A stretch of 56,424 nucleotides of DNA from Actinomortierella ambigua (lineage: Eukaryota; Mortierellomycota; Mortierellomycetes; Mortierellales; Mortierellaceae): contig JAAAJB010000129.1 in assembly GCA_016098155.1 (NCBI GenBank), forward strand, positions 418 through 56,841. The letters are read 5' to 3'. The position numbers and the translations under genes are program-made. The notes below the pieces were generated by a model. The model did not search any database and was not told where the DNA came from. It saw only the letters and a program-made list of their open reading frames with translations. Within the stretch, counting starts at the first letter, position 1. Each line of letters starts with the position of its first letter. Of this stretch, positions 23,005 to 35,060 are shown piece by piece.

Positions 23005-24345
23005 TTAAACGTTCTTGCGTTCTTCAAGGTTCAGAGTCTCCGCCGTTCGAAGGAACCTAAATAAAGATTGACAACGAGACGAGAGAGAGAATTAATACCT
23101 GATAGACGGGGGGTGTGTTACATCGTGGGGACATTCTTTTTATCTCTCTTTTGAGCAGGTTCCTCTCTCCCTTACCATTGGATAGTGAGAAACAGCGCCA
23201 ATGCAACACCGACGATGGCGATCGAGTATGGGTTGAAGCCCGAAGCCGCCGTCAAGATGAGCAGCGAAATAAACAGCGCGCCAAAAGTCCAGTTCATCGT
23301 CCGCACCAGACCCGGGTTGGTGCCTTGCTCAAAGACCGAGCCCACCACGCCATCCACCATCGCCGTACGCTGCAGCTGCTGCTGCTGCTGTTGCGTCTCC
23401 TTTCCGCTCTCTTCCTTCTGGACAAGAGTGGCCGTCTTGGTCTCCTGGACCTCCTCCTCCTCCTCATCAGCAACAGTGGTGGTGGTGGTAGACTTGACCG
23501 AGACCGTCGTCTGAGCGACCTTGCCCTCCTTTTGCTTCTCAGCAGAAGACGACGAAGCCAACTTGGAGGCCTTCTTGGAGGTCGCGGAAGCAGCAGCAGC
23601 AGCAGCAGCCTTCTTACCAGACATGCGAGGTGAGGAAGCAGCCGAAGCAGGGTTCGATCCCGACTTTTTCTTGTTGTTCTTCTTCTTGGACGAGGTGGGC
23701 TTCTTTGGCGCAACCACCGCCGCCCGTTCAACGACCTCATCCTCGTCCGACGACGATTCGACCTCTGGAATCTCATCCTGCTGCAACAGATAGATGGGTA
23801 TGTTGGACGTGACACCACCACCACTTGTCCTCGAGATGATACTGCCGCTGCTGCTGCCACCATTGCCATTGCCATTGCTGCTGCCCTGACCATCGATCGT
23901 GCGGATCTTGCGGTTCTTCTTGGACCGCGACTGCTGCTGCCATTCGTCATCCTCTTCCTCGTCGTCGTCGGCCGCACTGGCTGCTCCTGTGCTTGTCTTT
24001 TCCTCCTTGCTGCTGCTGCTGCTGTGGCTGCTGCTGGTATCGAGGAGATGAGACTCCTTCTTTTCTTGTTGTTCCTCCTCATCCTCTTGCTCCTCCTCTT
24101 CCTCTTCTTCTTCTTCCTTCGTCACCGACACCTCGGTTTCCGACTCGAGAGCAACGACGACAATCGATCCTTCTTCCTCCCCTTCTGTCAACACGGCCTC
24201 TGTCACAGCAGCCTCGGGTGTGACCTCCTCCTCTTCCTCCTCGACTGCCGAAGAAGTAGAGATCGCCGTGGTCTTCTTGTTCTTCTTGGCCCGCTTCTTC
24301 TTGCCTCCAGAGCCTCCAGTCGAGGAAGAGACGGCTTCCTCTTGT

Positions 24346-24384
<39 letters not shown>

Positions 24385-24420
24385 ATCTGGAGCTGTCGTT
24401 CCTTTTCCTTGGCTTCCTCC

Positions 24421-24453
<33 letters not shown>

Positions 24454-25196
24454 TCAGCGGCAGCACGCTCCTTCTTCCTCTTTGCTTCCTCCTCCTCTTC
24501 CTGCTCCGCCTGCCTCTTCTTCAAGGCAGCGGCGGCAGCCTCCTCGGCCTCCTTCTTTGCCTTGATCCGGTTCTGCTGCTCCTCCTCCTGGTGCTGGCGG
24601 ACCCGAGCAATGATCTCCTGGGGATCCTCGGTATCGTCGGCGTCCTGCAGCAGATCGTAAAAGCTAAAGGTCGAGACACCGCCGCTGCCACCGTTGGAGG
24701 AATAGGAAGATGGAAGGGAGGAAGACGGTGAAGCGCCAGCAGCAACACCACTACCATTATCGCTGCCAGAAGGCACGCGGGAGCGAGCGAGCTGTTTCCG
24801 AGAGACAACGGGCTGGAACTCGTCGTCGCCGTAAATCTTTTTCGGCTTCTTGGAGGAAGGAAACGAGGTCGTGGACGAAGAAGAAGAAGAGGTGGTAGTG
24901 GTGGAGTTGGTGGCGGGAACGGTGGTGGTGGCTTCTTCTGCTACTGCTGTTGCTGTTGCTACTGCCGCTGCTGTGGTTGTGGCTGTGGGAGGAGATGGAC
25001 TGGCCGTCGTCGAGTCGGTCAGGTTGAAGCTGGAGAAGGAGCTCGAGTTGGAGAGGTCGTCCTGGTTGGCCGTAGACGACGACGTGGTGGTGGTGGTGGA
25101 GTGGGGCTTCTTGGACTTTTGGGATGAAGAAACCACCTGCCAGCCATCGTCATCATCGTGGATGTGAGGATGATGGAGAGCCTGTTCGTGCGCCAT
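23005..25196 (-). CDS. Low-complexity coiled-coil protein with C-terminal Pkr1-like membrane domain
   Basis: Exons 25196-23176 and 23056-23005 give 690 residues. A 119-bp intron with donor GTAAGG removes an apparent stop, and the short last exon adds WFLRTAETLNLEERKNV. Residues 620-690 resemble yeast Pkr1, an ER factor for V-ATPase assembly: SVFEQGTNPGLV, N-x-TFGAL, two hydrophobic helices, then W-F and a charged helix. Pkr1 itself is only about 120 residues with this domain at the N-terminus. Here it ends a long chain of Ser/Thr/Gln/Glu/Lys-rich repeats and an EEAAAAA-type charged coiled coil (about residues 190-275). Three short motifs recur: DDGWQVVSSSQKSKK, DDEFQPVVSRKQ and DDEWQQQSRSKK. 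The N-terminus is probably cytosolic. The Pkr1 link is by motif similarity only. Confidence 0.75.
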
Positions 25197-25822
25197 AAAG
25201 AAAAAAAAGGAATAGGATGCCGACCAAAGAGGAGTGGTGGGTGGTGAGTTGGAGAGAATGAGGTGGGGAGGAGTGAAAAGAAATGATGATGGAAAAAAAA
25301 AAAAAAAGATCAGGACACGAAAAAAAAGAGAGAGACTGCCAGGATGGCTGAAGGGTGGTGGTGGTTGCCCTCTCCCTCAAAAGCCACGCTCTGTGATTTG
25401 TGTGATTTTCACGGGTTTCGAATCCAGGCAGGAAAACGAAGAACAAGAAAGGCGTCATTCAATAAAACACACAACCCTGTCCTGTCACCTCCTTCCACGC
25501 ACATACATGGGGGAACATGGGGAGCCAACAAAAAAGTCAGCCGTTGTTTTTTATGAGCGTCACACGCATGGGAGAAAAAGGGAGATATGAGAGAGAGAGA
25601 GAGAGAGACTGACTGACTGAGAGAGAAACTGACACGTTACAGGGTCACATCGCATACCCATACACACCTTGTTTTTTTTTCTTTCTTCTTCTGCTCTGCA
25701 TGGGTGACCTTGTCCCCACGCAAGTATTTATTGGTACAAGTGTTGGTACATACAGAAAAAGGGAGAGGGGTGGGGTGGGGGGGGGGCGTTTCAACGGAAA
25801 ATAACAAAAAAAGAGGAAAAGA
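25197..25822. other. Intergenic region between CSL 3' end and Pkr1-like 5' end
   Basis: This 0.63-kb region lies between two minus-strand genes. It includes A homopolymers (around 25290), a GA tract (about 25590-25608), a GACT repeat (25609-25620) and a G run near 25778. The Pkr1-like promoter and the CSL 3' untranslated region must both lie here. Confidence 0.5.
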
Positions 25823-26420
25823 TTAACCAAGGACTTCAACGGTCCACTCGGTACATCCACGATCCTTCGAATAGACAACCTTGTAGCCGGTACGGTAGGC
25901 CACGCCGCTGGCGCGCTCGACCAACAACAGGTCCAGCTCGGCCCGCAGTCCGCTCTTGCCACCATCATTCGACGCCATCTGCTCCGTGGCTCGGATCTCG
26001 CAGCCATACGGCAGCTCGGCTTCACATCCCATCACATACCGCAGAATCTTGCGTGGTCGCTGCTTCTGCCCAAGCATGTGTGGAGGAAGGTGGCTGCCAC
26101 CATAGTAGCGCTGGGGCTCGTTACCACTTCCTTGCTGCTGCTGCTGTTGCTGTTGTTGCTGTTGCTGTTGTTGTTGCTGCTGCTGCTGCTGAGCATACTG
26201 CTGCTGTTGGTACAACTGCTGCTGACGATGATAATGCTGCAGAGGCACCTCGGACTTTGTAGGGATACGAGGCAACTGGTCGCCTGCCTCTGGCTCCTGC
26301 TGCGACTCGCTCTTCATCTCAACGTCGTGTTCTCCTCCATCAGCGGACAACGACGAGGACGACGACAACGACGACGGCGACGACGACAATGACGGCTCAT
26401 CGCCACCTTCATCCTCGCTC

Positions 26421-26451
<31 letters not shown>

Positions 26452-29400
26452 CATGACCATCCTGAGCATCCGCTCCCTCGCCATTGGGATGGTGGCGCTT
26501 GGCCGACTCTTGTTCGCGGCGCATACGGATCGGACCATGTTGGGCCAGCCAGATCTGGATCGGTCCCTCCTCTCCACGCATCGGCTGACGGACATCTTCG
26601 CAGCGCTTGTACATGTACTCGGAAAACGTCGACTTGCGCTCGCTGGCACGGTCCTCTTGCTTGCGGAACAACGCCACCTCCTCCTCGGGCGTCAGCTTCT
26701 CAAAGACGTTCTTGACCTTCATCTGCAGCTTGTTCGACTGCGGATTGTAGCGTGGCTTGTCCACCACCGTCGGGGTCTTGGCAGGGTTGACATTCACATC
26801 CATCGCCGTAGGGATAGGAGCAAAGTAGGTGTAGTCAAACTTGGCTGATAGGTCCAAGTGAGAGAGAGAGAGAAAGATAACAAAAAAAAAACATATGATG
26901 TTAGAGGCAGAAACCAAAAAAAAGTGCACACTCAAGATGAAATTAGGAGTCAAAGACTTTGATGACTTACCAATGCCAGCAATGGTCCAGCAGACAAAGT
27001 CATCGACAGCAATATTGGCCTGGGGCTTGCCAAGACGGCGGGGCAGGTAGACGCGCTTGCCATCCTCGTCAAACTCGCCCTCGTCACCTTCCTCGATACC
27101 CTCGTCATCGTCATAGTCATCGGTCATGTCCATGATCGACGCCTTCTTGGACGACGTGCGGTACTCGAGCAAGGGGCTACGGTCCATGGCGGCCTGCAAG
27201 GGAATCTTGCCCTCGATCTTGGGGCTACCGATCGACGACGCACTCAGGTAGTAAGGGCGACCATCTTCCGGGTGGACTCGGTCCGGGTGCTGCAACACAA
27301 TCTTTTGCATCTGGCTCACGGGTCCCGAACCATTCATCACCACCTTGCCGTTCTCCACCTTGCGGATGATGAGACGGTCCGTCGCAATACCTGTCAGGTC
27401 GTTGATCAACACAATCTCGGATCCGTACAGCACCGGCTCCGAGTTGGAGAATGTGTACACGGGCTCCTGCTGAACCTGATACGACGAAGGCGATGAGCGA
27501 CTTCCTGAGGACTGTTGCTGTTGTTGTTGTTGCTGCTGCTGCTGCTGTTGTTGTTGTTGCTGATGTTGCTGCTGCTGCTGCTGTTGCTGCTGTTGCTGTT
27601 GCTGCTGTTGGTCACGCGAGGAGGTGCCAGGCGCACCACCGGAGCGAGGAGGCATGCCATTGGCACTGCCATTGGGGAGGACAGCGACCGAGTCGTCACC
27701 CTTCATACGGATGGGGACAAACTTTGTCAAGTGGCTCGCCGTCCTAAAGACACCCATGCTGGCTGGCACAATCTTGACCGGAGGTGCCGGTGGGGGCTTG
27801 ACCATCTTGATCGTGAACGACGACCACGAGCCAATCTTGGCACAGACATTGTTCTTGTCGACGGCCATGTACTTTGTACGGACCGTCTGGGCGTTGATAC
27901 GGTTCAGCAGCGACACACTCATGCCGTTGAGGATAAAGCACGACGCATTGCCGGCCTTGGCCGTCTTCTTCGACGGCTTGGAAATGATCGGAATCGGGTT
28001 CGAGTCCATGATCGCCGTCGGGATCGACGACACCCCGTTCATAAACACACGCAGCTCCAGCTTGAACCGCTTCGACGAGTCCGAGCCCGTGCCCGTCACG
28101 TGCAGGTTGCGGAACGAGCACCGAAGCGCATCGTTCAGCTGGCAGTCCTGCTCCATCAGGTTCTCGCCCGCGTGGCCGTTGAGCTTCTCGTGGATCACCG
28201 CCATCGTCACATGCGGCTGGTCGGCCTTGACCAGCTGCGTGTTGAGCCCAGCGTTCACCTGCACCATCGGAGGCGGACACAGATACCGCTTCTCAATGCC
28301 ATACGACTTTTGAGCAATCGCGCCATGCCAGCACCGGATCGTCGTCATCTGATACCGTTGAACACGGCTCATCGATGGACGTGCCAGAATCACTTGCCCG
28401 TTCTTGACAGAGACCTCGGACGACGAGGCACTTCGCAGCGGGGTTGCTGCTGGTGCTGCTGCTACTGGTGCTACTGATCCCCGTCCACCAGCGGCCGCCA
28501 GCGACGACTGGTTGGGATGAGAAAAGCCGCCGTGGCTGCTTTCAAACATCGTTGTTGGACGGCGGTGAGAGGCCAGGTGCAGCTCTTGAGGCTGATCGGG
28601 ATCCGGGATCGGAGGTGCCTTGTACAGCGGGGCCAAAAGACGGGGCGGAGAGTGCTCGCGTGTCCACTTGCGCTTCCGCATGTCTTGGTGCTGGTCACGA
28701 GGCTCGACCTTGATGGGAACATCGTGCATCTCTGACGAATGCGAAGGGTAGCCAACAATGGACTTGCGCTTCATGGCCGGGGGTGGAGGCGCTGCGAGGA
28801 CACCATGAGGTGCAGGCGCAATGGATCGGGGTTGAATGGCCTTGGGCTTCATATGCTGAGGAGAGGGCTGTGGCTGTTGCTGCTGCTGTTGCTGTTGCTG
28901 TGGTGCTACTGATTGCTGCTGCGCGTGATGAGCCTGAGTAGGCGACACCGGTGACCGTGCGGAGGACATGGTGGATGGAGCGATGCTGTGTGGGCTGGAT
29001 TTTGAGGACTCGTACGAAGGCTCGTGATGCGCAAGACCGTGAGGTGGCCTCTGTTCGGGAAGAGCCGAGTAGAGAGGAGGGAGAACCTTGGCATCACGCG
29101 GGTGCTCGACCGATGGTCGTCGGCCGTGACCGACAGGGTTGGGAGGAGCCTGCATGCGGGGCTGACGCGACAGGGCAGCAGCCACGGAAGCAATGGAGGG
29201 ACCATCACCATGGTTTCCACTGGTGTTGCTCCGGGCCGCACTGTGTGCAGAGTAGTTGCCTTGGCTATCCTCGTAATCGAGCGGGGTCACTTTGGAGAAG
29301 TATCTCATGTGGCGACCAGGGAGATCCTTGCGATAAAAGGGCTCGTCTGGGATCATAATGGGAGGGAGGTTATACTTTAGAGGACCCTCCGCGCGAACAT

Positions 29401-29666
29401 CATGATATTGCGAATAGGATGGCGATCGGTTCTCGGTTGGGTACGGATGCGGATGCGAGGGCCGCTGTTGCTGTTGATCTTGGCCGGGATAGTATTCAAC
29501 GAGCTGATCATATTGGTCCCGATAAGTCGAGCGAACGGGAGGCTGCTCCTGCTGGTAATCGCGCGATGGTGGTGGTGGCTGGTGGTGGCGAGGAGCAGAG
29601 TGTTGTGGAGAAGGATAGGACGATGGGTAGCGTTGATGGGGAGGGCTGGGCGAATTGGGGTATTGC

Positions 29667-29698
<32 letters not shown>

Positions 29699-29780
29699 TG
29701 GTGATGGAGAATACGAATAGCTATGACTGCTATTCTGGTGGTAGGCGCGGTCGTGTTGCACTTGGGCCACGCGACGAGGT

Positions 29781-29840
<60 letters not shown>

Positions 29841-30277
29841 TGCTGCTGTGGCTGCTGACCATTGTACGACTGGGAGGAGGGAGGGTGGTATGGTGAAGAA
29901 GAAGCAGGATATTGGTCGTGGTGTCGGTACGAGTCATAGTCTTGACGTTGCTGTGCAGGCTTTCCTCCATTGCCATAGTAGTGGTTGTCATAATGGTAGT
30001 CAGGGGAACGTTCCCTCCTTCGGTCGTCGACAGCCGACGTGATTGGTGGGAGGACAGGAGTGGAGGAGGAGGAACGGTAGTAGGGGTGCTGCATAGGCTG
30101 TTGTTGTTCGTGAGAGTGGCGGTGAGAGTGGGGGTGTGGTGGATGGGGATGATGAGGATGGTGGTGGATTTGGCTACGGTTTTGGCTCTGGTTGTGGTGG
30201 TGGTTGTGGTGATGGTGGTGAGGGTGGTGGTTATGATGGTCGTAGGCAGAGGCCTCGACCGAGGCTGGCTTCATCAT
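25823..30277 (-). CDS. CSL (CBF1/Su(H)/LAG-1) family transcription factor
   Basis: Exons 30277-26971 and 26844-25823 give 1,442 residues. CSL proteins bind GTGRGAA-type DNA sites in the nucleus; fungi have them without Notch. The N-terminal 600 residues are His/Gln/Pro/Ser-rich. The Rel-like DNA-binding part carries IAQKSYGIEKRYLCPPP (about residues 645-662), IISKPSKK, and NRINAQTVRTKY (about 791-803). The beta-trefoil part has LINDLTGIATDRLIIRKVEN (about 957-973), GPVSQMQK and CWTIAGI, joined across the intron to AKFDYTYF. A polyQ/Ser insert of about 100 residues splits the trefoil. The C-terminal Ig-like domain seems cut in two by a 200-residue acidic and polyQ insert; its last strands may be LDLLLVERASGVAYRTGY. 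I chose the ATG pair at 30277. An AG acceptor just upstream suggests a leader intron. Confidence 0.93.
27515..27616. repeat. CAG/CAA repeat encoding polyglutamine in the CSL gene
   Basis: On the minus strand CAG and CAA codons alternate with few interruptions (one or two His), giving a glutamine run inside the beta-trefoil domain. Similar polyQ tracts lie near 26132-26215, 28875-28920, 29667-29700 and 29780-29850 in the same gene. Confidence 0.9.
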
Positions 30278-33200
30278 CGTTGGGGTCTGTGGGTGTGGGG
30301 AGAGAAATCTGACTGGAGTGGCAAAGGCAAACAAAGGAGGGTCAGTCTCGGGAATTATTGGATTTGCCAGGTTTCTTGAGTGTTCTCATCAGCACTCCAA
30401 TATCAATAACCATCAGTGGAAGTAGGTTGCTGGACCAACTGATGTGGATTCTAGCTCTTCTCTGTCTGTGGTCAAGGAGGAAGAAGAAGAGAGGGGTGGG
30501 GTGTAGAAAGAAAAAAAAGACGGGGGAAGAGGAGAGAAAGGGAGAGGGAGACACGAGACACTCGAGATTGGTTGGATGGTGGTGTTGAACAGAGAAATGC
30601 GAGGAGAGCCATCTCTCCCATAAAGTAGGGCACAGATGTGTGTGTGTGAATGTGTGCGAGTTGGCAACTGGGGGGGGACGAGTGAGGGGAGAGGAGATTG
30701 GAGTGGGGAAGCATGGATCCTTGGAACAGGGCCAATCCTGTCTGTGGAAAAGGGTCTCTTCCCCATCACAGGTCCACCCCCCCCCCTTTCCAGTCTTTTT
30801 CGATAGACAAGACAGACTTGCCTCGAATGCCGGTTGTCTGTCTGTCCTGCACCTGTCCCAACTTGTCAGGGACAGGGTCAGGAGCAAATAGTCACGGGCA
30901 GTAGTAGACAAACTCGAGGAAATAAGGAGGCGGGGGGGACGCAGATATACACACACCCACACAGCATCTAAACACACATCACATCGAGACACATTACAAC
31001 ACCGTGTCAAAACAACACTCTATGTGCCTCAGAAGAGTGATAATGGGCAGAGAAAAACAAGGGAGGCGGAGAGAGAGAGAGAAGGAGACGGAGAGTATGT
31101 GTGAGAGGAGTGAGGATGGAGAATGTGCCTAGATAGAGTGTAGAGGTGGTGTTGAGAGAGGAGGGGATGTACGTGAATGTGTTTGGTTGTGTCTTTCGTT
31201 GGTGGAGAGAAAGGTTGGTCATCCGCAGCGGGCCAAGAGTAGAAAGGGAAAGTTGGCTATTGCGGGGGAAGTGCGAAGCAATAATATGAAAGAGTGCGTG
31301 TGTATGCTATTGGGTGAGACACATACTGTTAAAGGCTTAAAAGGACAGGGAGTGTTTGTGGGAAGGAGAGAAAGGAAAAGGGAGAGGAGAGAGGAGGAGG
31401 AGAGGTGGTGGTGGTGGTGGTGGTTGTTATTGTTGATGGATGGGTGGGTGGGTGAGGGGGGTGAATGAATGGACAGGCCGATGGCAAGATGCGAGAAAGG
31501 AGCAAAAAGAAGAAATCAGATTGTGGGAGGACGCCTGGTCAAATATCTTTTTTTTTTCCCTGTATACCTTTCAAAGTAAGGAGAGGTGATGAGGGCCGAC
31601 CAGGCTGGGCTGGCGCGAGAAAAAAGAAAGACAGGACAAGACAGGGACGAAAAAAGAACGAAAAGTAAAAAAGTGAGTGAGTGAATGAGTGAGTTGGTGA
31701 GTGAGTGAGTGAGGTGAGAAGAGAGCAAAGGGCTCCCCTCTTTGGATGGGGCGAGGGAAGTGTGAGTGAGGCGTGGTCTATCCCCTCATCCAATACCTAA
31801 ACAACAAACAAACAACAACAACACACACATCCTCCAACAATAACAACAAAAATGGCCCGACTGAATAACCTCTGCCCTATTCAATCCGGCGGACAGACAA
31901 AAGAGAGACTCGAGGCCGAGTCATTCTGTTTACTCTCTTTTTTTTTTCCCTTCAAACATGTATCTAGTCTTTTTTACTTTTTGCGCCCTGGGAAAGGCTA
32001 CTCTCCTCCCCCCCCCTCCCCTATTTCTCTGCCATTTGACTGGGCATTCTATTCAATCCCCCCAGATTCAATTGAAACGTAGAATTCCTTCCACATATCC
32101 CCCCCTCCCCATCACCATTATCCTCCATCCTATCCCCTTTACCACCCCCCCTTCCTCTCTCTCTGTATGTATCATACACCCTCTCTCTCTCTCTCCCTTT
32201 GTCGTGCGCACCCCATCATCCAGCCTCCTCCTCCTCCTCCTCCCCCTTCTTTATTCTCCTGAGTGGTTGCCCACCCAAACTCTCTTTGATATCCTTTCTT
32301 TTTTCGCGACCTTTTCCCATGGGCCTACCTACCGAAAGTTGCCGCATTCTGCCTATACATGGCCACGATCTCGCAAGGCTCCTTCTTTCCGTCTTTCCCT
32401 TTTTCCTTTGACAACAGCCGAGGCATACGGTGCAGTGCAACTGTTGTTGGTTTCATGATGTATTGTATACGCGCCATGGTCTTCACCGCCGTCTCTCCTC
32501 CTCTGCCCAAGCACAATAGTATCGGTCGGTCATCCTAAATTTATGTTCCGCATGCTTGGCCCAACTTCACACAGCTTTCCCAGGAACAACAGAGAGAACT
32601 CAACGCTGAGAATCAAACACATCCCATTTGCGCAAACAGTACCAACAGCAGGGACCTTCTCCCTCTATCTATCCATCCCTATCTATCTCTCCATCTCTCT
32701 AGCCCCCTCTCTCTCTTTCTTTCTCTTGATCTCTCTGTCTCTGTCTCTCTTTCTTTCTCTAACGGAATCTTTGTGGAGAGAAACATCGGTGCACTCCTGC
32801 CAGTCGGGTTGTCTGGTTGGTGGCCGCGGAGCAATTGAGAGAGTCTGATGTGTGAGATAGGACCAGAATCCACCCTATAGATGCTGACCAAGAGAGGCAA
32901 GGAGGAACCATAGGAGAGCAAAAGTGAGAACCTGGTTGTTTGCCCAAGATGGCAATCATTCTCACTTTTTTTTTGTTACCCTTCCTTCAAACTCAAAGAG
33001 TTTAACTGCTTGAACTTGATGCACCGATCTCTCTCTCTATCCATCTCTCTGACACACACTCTTAATAAACAATAACACGAGACTTTTTTATCCTTTCCTA
33101 CCCTTTCCCCATGCGCTTACCATTCGCCGTGCGCGACAGACTCCCTGGGAAACTCGGGTGTCCAGTGAATTTGCCCTGCAAACCTGTTCTCTGCATAGTC

Positions 33201-33574
33201 TACCATTCATTGTCCCACAATGGGTACGGCCGCTCAAAGGGACAGGCAGACAGAGAGAGAGACAGAATACCGTTAATGCAACGAGTATGTAGATGGGAAA
33301 CCGGGAACAAAAACAACTTGGAGGAGGACGTTAACACCGTTCCCGTCAACTGGCATGCATTTTTTTAACCCTCCTTCCCTCCCTTCCCCCCCCCTTCATT
33401 CTCTCTCCTCCGTCAACTGTACAGCAGTACAGTCGACTCATCAAACATGCATGACATTGGCCCAATGTTCATGCTGGGAAAATAAACATAGTCACCAGGA
33501 AACCACTCTGTTGAGCGTGTGTTGGATAGCAACATTGAAAGAACCCACCACCTCACCTACCCCTTCCCTTTCAG

Positions 33575-33604
33575 CCAACCAACCAACCAACCAACCAACC
33601 AACC
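33575..33604. repeat. CCAA tetranucleotide microsatellite
   Basis: Seven or more uninterrupted CCAA units in the gene-poor region. Confidence 0.92.
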
Positions 33605-34138
33605 CTCCTATGGCACCTGGACTTTCTGTTCAGAGTTTTGCGAATGGGTCAAGGGCGTTTGCGATGCACAACATGTAGACTAACAAAACAGCCAGGAAAG
33701 TAGTAGTCGGTGTTGTAGTGGTCGTGTACAAGAAGCACCGTGCCCCATCGTGGATAACAGAGAAAAGGGGGGATGAATAAGCAGGGCAACGTGAGGATCC
33801 GAGGCCCGCACGACAACAACAACAACAACAAAAAAAACGCGTGTTTTCTTTCGTAGGACCTTTGGGTAGATCCTTTTTTTTTTCTTGTGTTATGTGTTTT
33901 CTTTTTTTCGTCGTTTTGACGTTCGCACGATGTCATTTCGTGGCGATTTGATGTACTATCTGTACACTATTCTGCCCAGCAGGCGACGTTGTTACCCTGC
34001 GGATGTTCCGACAGCCGGACTTTGAACGCGGGGCCTCTCTTACTTTTACTGTTGCTCCTTTTACTACATTTTGATGCAATAGCAGCAGGGAGGGTGGGAG
34101 GAGGACGTGGCCTCTAGACAATGTCAAAAAAAGTCCCT

Positions 34139-34146
34139 CGTGGGAA
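34139..34146 (+). promoter_or_regulatory. Consensus CSL binding site (CGTGGGAA)
   Basis: Exact match to the 8-base CSL consensus, 3.9 kb upstream of the CSL start codon. By chance about 1.7 such matches are expected in a window this long on two strands, so this alone is weak evidence for autoregulation. Confidence 0.3.
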
Positions 34147-35033
34147 CCCTGTTGGGTTACTTTGTTCCCGAAATATAAAATATAGTACCGCACATGTTAC
34201 CCTGCGTACGGAGCATGGAAAATGAGAGGCAATAAAAGATAAAAGATTTGTCATTGTTCAATTAAGATGAAGGGTAGCGGTGTTCATCATCATAACCCGT
34301 CTTGGGAAAAAAAGAAAAGGTACAGTACTATCCCATCGGCGCAGGCTGACTTGTTAGAACCAAACCCTCTTGGGGATTAGAAAAAAAGGCCGATTCGCTG
34401 AAAAATCTAAACTTTGAGTGAACGAGTGAAGGCCATATATGGACACCTTTTTATCTTTTTTTCCCCTGGAAGAATAAAAAAAAAATAGTTTGCCCTTCCT
34501 AGAGCACCTCTTCTTCCCCTATCCTTTTTGACCCGATGAATGTCAACGCGAACTCTTGCTTGCCTGACTCATATGCCATGAAAAGTGGGGAGAAGGGAAG
34601 GGGGGGGCGAAAAGGGTGTAGAGTGAAGAAAGGCATGACTAGGGACAGGTGACCTACTAAAGCTCAATCAATGCGTGGATTTTTTTTTTTTTTTTGCTCC
34701 TGAACAGAGGGGGGGAGGGGGTGTGCAAGGAATAAGAGAGGAATGGATATTGGCATTAGTTCTCAAGAGGAACTACAAAAGACATTACCTGAATGAGCAT
34801 CGAGAGCAGACCAATGCTATCCCATCCACCATCACTCAGAATAGAATAGACAGCATCCCGGTTGAATGAGCATCTCTACTTGTGTAGTAGGTGATCGTAG
34901 TTAGTTGATGCCATCAGCAGAAGAAGGGGAGGGGGGGGACAAATACCACACACGCTTATCTCTGTGCCCCACGCTCCTGATGCCAATAGTGAGCGCCCTA
35001 GTATATTCTGGCCTACAGTCGAGCCAGCCTACA

Positions 35034-35060
35034 TAGTAGTAGTAGTAGTAGTAGTAGTAG
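35034..35060. repeat. TAG trinucleotide microsatellite
   Basis: Nine uninterrupted TAG units. Confidence 0.92.

Noticed and set aside
23294..24082. 262-codon Arg-rich minus frame
   Set aside because: It is an alternate frame within the Pkr1-like gene exon, driven by repeat composition.
25410..25430. GGTTTCGAATCC resembling a tRNA T-loop
   Set aside because: No acceptor stem, anticodon arm or D-arm can be drawn around it.
27515..28477. 320-codon + frame starting with a poly-Leu run
   Set aside because: It is antisense to the CSL polyQ repeat and DNA-binding exon; Leu runs here are just the complement of CAG repeats.
31852..32082. Open frame with a good start context (ACAAAAATGGCC)
   Set aside because: The frame soon becomes CT-derived Ser/Pro/Phe sequence, and no downstream exon or family similarity was found.
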